A DNA stretch of 6,987 bases, from NCBI GenBank assembly GCA_021731425.1, contig JAKFXJ010000389.1:1-6987 (forward strand), in the 5' to 3' direction. This DNA comes from Limnohabitans sp. (GTDB lineage: Bacteria > Pseudomonadota > Gammaproteobacteria > Burkholderiales > Burkholderiaceae_C). Made by a program: the position numbers and the translations under genes. Shown here in pieces: positions 5,961-6,987 of the stretch (position 1 is its first letter; every line of letters starts with the position of its first letter). The notes under the pieces were generated by a model. That model searched no databases and was not told the origin of the DNA. It was given only the letters and a program-made list of their open reading frames with translations.

Positions 5961-6987
5961 ATGCAAACAGGCGATCACGCCCCCAAGCCTCAGCGCATTG
6001 GCGTACCCCGTGAGATTTTCCCCGGTGAAAAACGGGTGGCCTCAGTCCCCGATGCAGTAAGCAAGCTGGTCAAACTCGGCTTTGCCGTGGTGGTGGAACA
6101 AGGCGCGGGCGAACTCGCCGACCTGTCGGATGCGGCCTATGTCGAAGCCGGCGCGACCATTGCCCCGAGCGCGGCGGCACTGTGGAGCGGCAGCGATATC
6201 GTCTTCAAGGTGCGTGCCCCCACACCTGACGAAGTCGCGCTGATGCACGAAGGCCAGACCTTGATCGGCTTTTTGTGGCCCGCCCAAAACCCCGACTTGA
6301 TGCAGATGTTGGCTGCCAAAAAAGTCACGGCGCTCTCCATTGATGCCTTGCCCCGCACATTGAGCCGCGCCCAGAAGATGGACGCGCTGACCTCCATGGC
6401 CGGTGTCAGCGGTTACCGCGCAGTCGTGGAAGCGGCCAACGCTTTTGGTCGTTTCTTCAATGGTCAGATCACGGCCGCGGGCAAAGTGCCCCCAGCCAAG
6501 GTGTTCATTGCCGGTGCCGGTGTGGCCGGTTTGGCCGCGATTGGCGCAGCCGCCAGCTTGGGTGCCATTGTGCGTGCCAACGACACCCGTGCCGAAGTGG
6601 CCGACCAAGTCGTGTCGCTCGGCGGTGAATTCGTCAAGGTGGATTACGAAGAAGAAGGCTCGGGCGGCGGCGGTTACGCCAAGGTCATGAGCGAAGGCTT
6701 CCAAGCCGCGCAGCGCGAGATGTACGCCAAGCAGGCCAAAGAGTGCGACATCATCATCACCACTGCGCTGATCCCCGGCAAACCCGCGCCCAAGCTGATC
6801 ACCGCTGAGATGGTGCAAAGCATGAAGCCCGGCAGCGTGATCGTGGACATGGCTGCCGAGCAAGGCGGCAACTGCGAATTGACCGAACCCGGCAAAGCGG
6901 TGGTCAAGCACGGTGTGACCATCGTCGGTTACACCGACTTGGCTTCGCGCATGGCACGCCAGTCGTCCACGCTGTACGGCACCAACT
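5961..6987 (+). CDS. pntA: NAD(P) transhydrogenase alpha subunit (3' end outside window)
   Basis: N-terminal part (342 complete codons) of the Re/Si-specific proton-pumping NAD(P) transhydrogenase alpha subunit. The enzyme transfers hydride between NADH and NADP+ while protons cross the inner membrane, supplying NADPH. The visible part is the cytoplasmic NAD(H)-binding domain I. Marks in order: IGVPREIFPGEKRVASVPD (13-31), the Rossmann loop GAGVAGLAAIG (185-195), VRANDTRAEV (204-213), the mobile-loop stretch EEEGSGGGGYAKVM, TTALIPGKPAPKLIT, then GGNCE and GYTDL. E. coli PntA has RAFDTR where this protein has RANDTR. The frame is open at the right edge. E. coli PntA is a 510-aa single chain, whereas many other bacteria end this subunit near 370-380 aa and encode the membrane part separately; this window cannot tell which applies. 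The start is supported by AGGAG at 5950-5954. Confidence 0.97.
   Translation, partial: MQTGDHAPKPQRIGVPREIFPGEKRVASVPDAVSKLVKLGFAVVVEQGAGELADLSDAAYVEAGATIAPSAAALWSGSDIVFKVRAPTPDEVALMHEGQTLIGFLWPAQNPDLMQMLAAKKVTALSIDALPRTLSRAQKMDALTSMAGVSGYRAVVEAANAFGRFFNGQITAAGKVPPAKVFIAGAGVAGLAAIGAAASLGAIVRANDTRAEVADQVVSLGGEFVKVDYEEEGSGGGGYAKVMSEGFQAAQREMYAKQAKECDIIITTALIPGKPAPKLITAEMVQSMKPGSVIVDMAAEQGGNCELTEPGKAVVKHGVTIVGYTDLASRMARQSSTLYGTN

Noticed and set aside
6042..6911. Long - strand open frame of 289 codons opposite pntA
   Set aside because: pntA is unmistakable on the + strand; the His- and Gly-rich antisense product has no recognisable domain or ribosome site.

Overview
The window looks like chromosomal DNA of a betaproteobacterium, most likely a Comamonadaceae-type member of the Burkholderiales. 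The evidence is the high GC content, the style of the PntA and lytic transglycosylase proteins, and the close gene packing. Genus cannot be fixed from the sequence. No RNA genes, insertion sequences, phage genes or CRISPR arrays are visible.

Left part (1-4454, + strand): a tight four-gene run. It holds a soluble-type lytic transglycosylase cut by the left edge, an MBOAT membrane O-acyltransferase, a membrane-anchored SGNH/GDSL protein of the DUF459 type, and a second secreted SGNH protein. In the second SGNH protein the catalytic blocks are separated by about 200 residues, as in peptidoglycan O-acetylesterase (Ape1/PatB-like) proteins. Spacings are 10 bp, 1 bp and a 4-bp ATGA overlap, so the run is probably one operon. 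MBOAT plus SGNH is the standard pairing for moving acyl groups across the inner membrane and placing them on, or removing them from, a periplasmic glycan. With a transglycosylase at the head, the simplest hypothesis is O-acetylation and de-O-acetylation of peptidoglycan. A secreted polysaccharide target is the main alternative.

Middle part (4475-5727, - strand): a two-gene unit converging on the first. It encodes a NudJ-like Nudix hydrolase, followed by a TauE/SafE-family membrane permease whose start overlaps the Nudix stop (ATGA). The convergent boundary is only 20 bp and holds a short GC-rich hairpin.

Intergenic region (5728-5960): a divergent control region between the Nudix gene and pntA. 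It has a perfect 20-bp palindrome overlapping the -10 region of a plausible Nudix promoter, a perfect 10-bp-stem hairpin in the presumed Nudix leader, a small third dyad, and a clear Shine-Dalgarno sequence for pntA.

Right part (5961-6987, + strand): the first 342 codons of the alpha subunit of the proton-translocating NAD(P) transhydrogenase, cut by the right edge.

The most interesting signals are the acyl-transfer cluster behind a transglycosylase and the palindromic operator-like site with no regulator gene in view.
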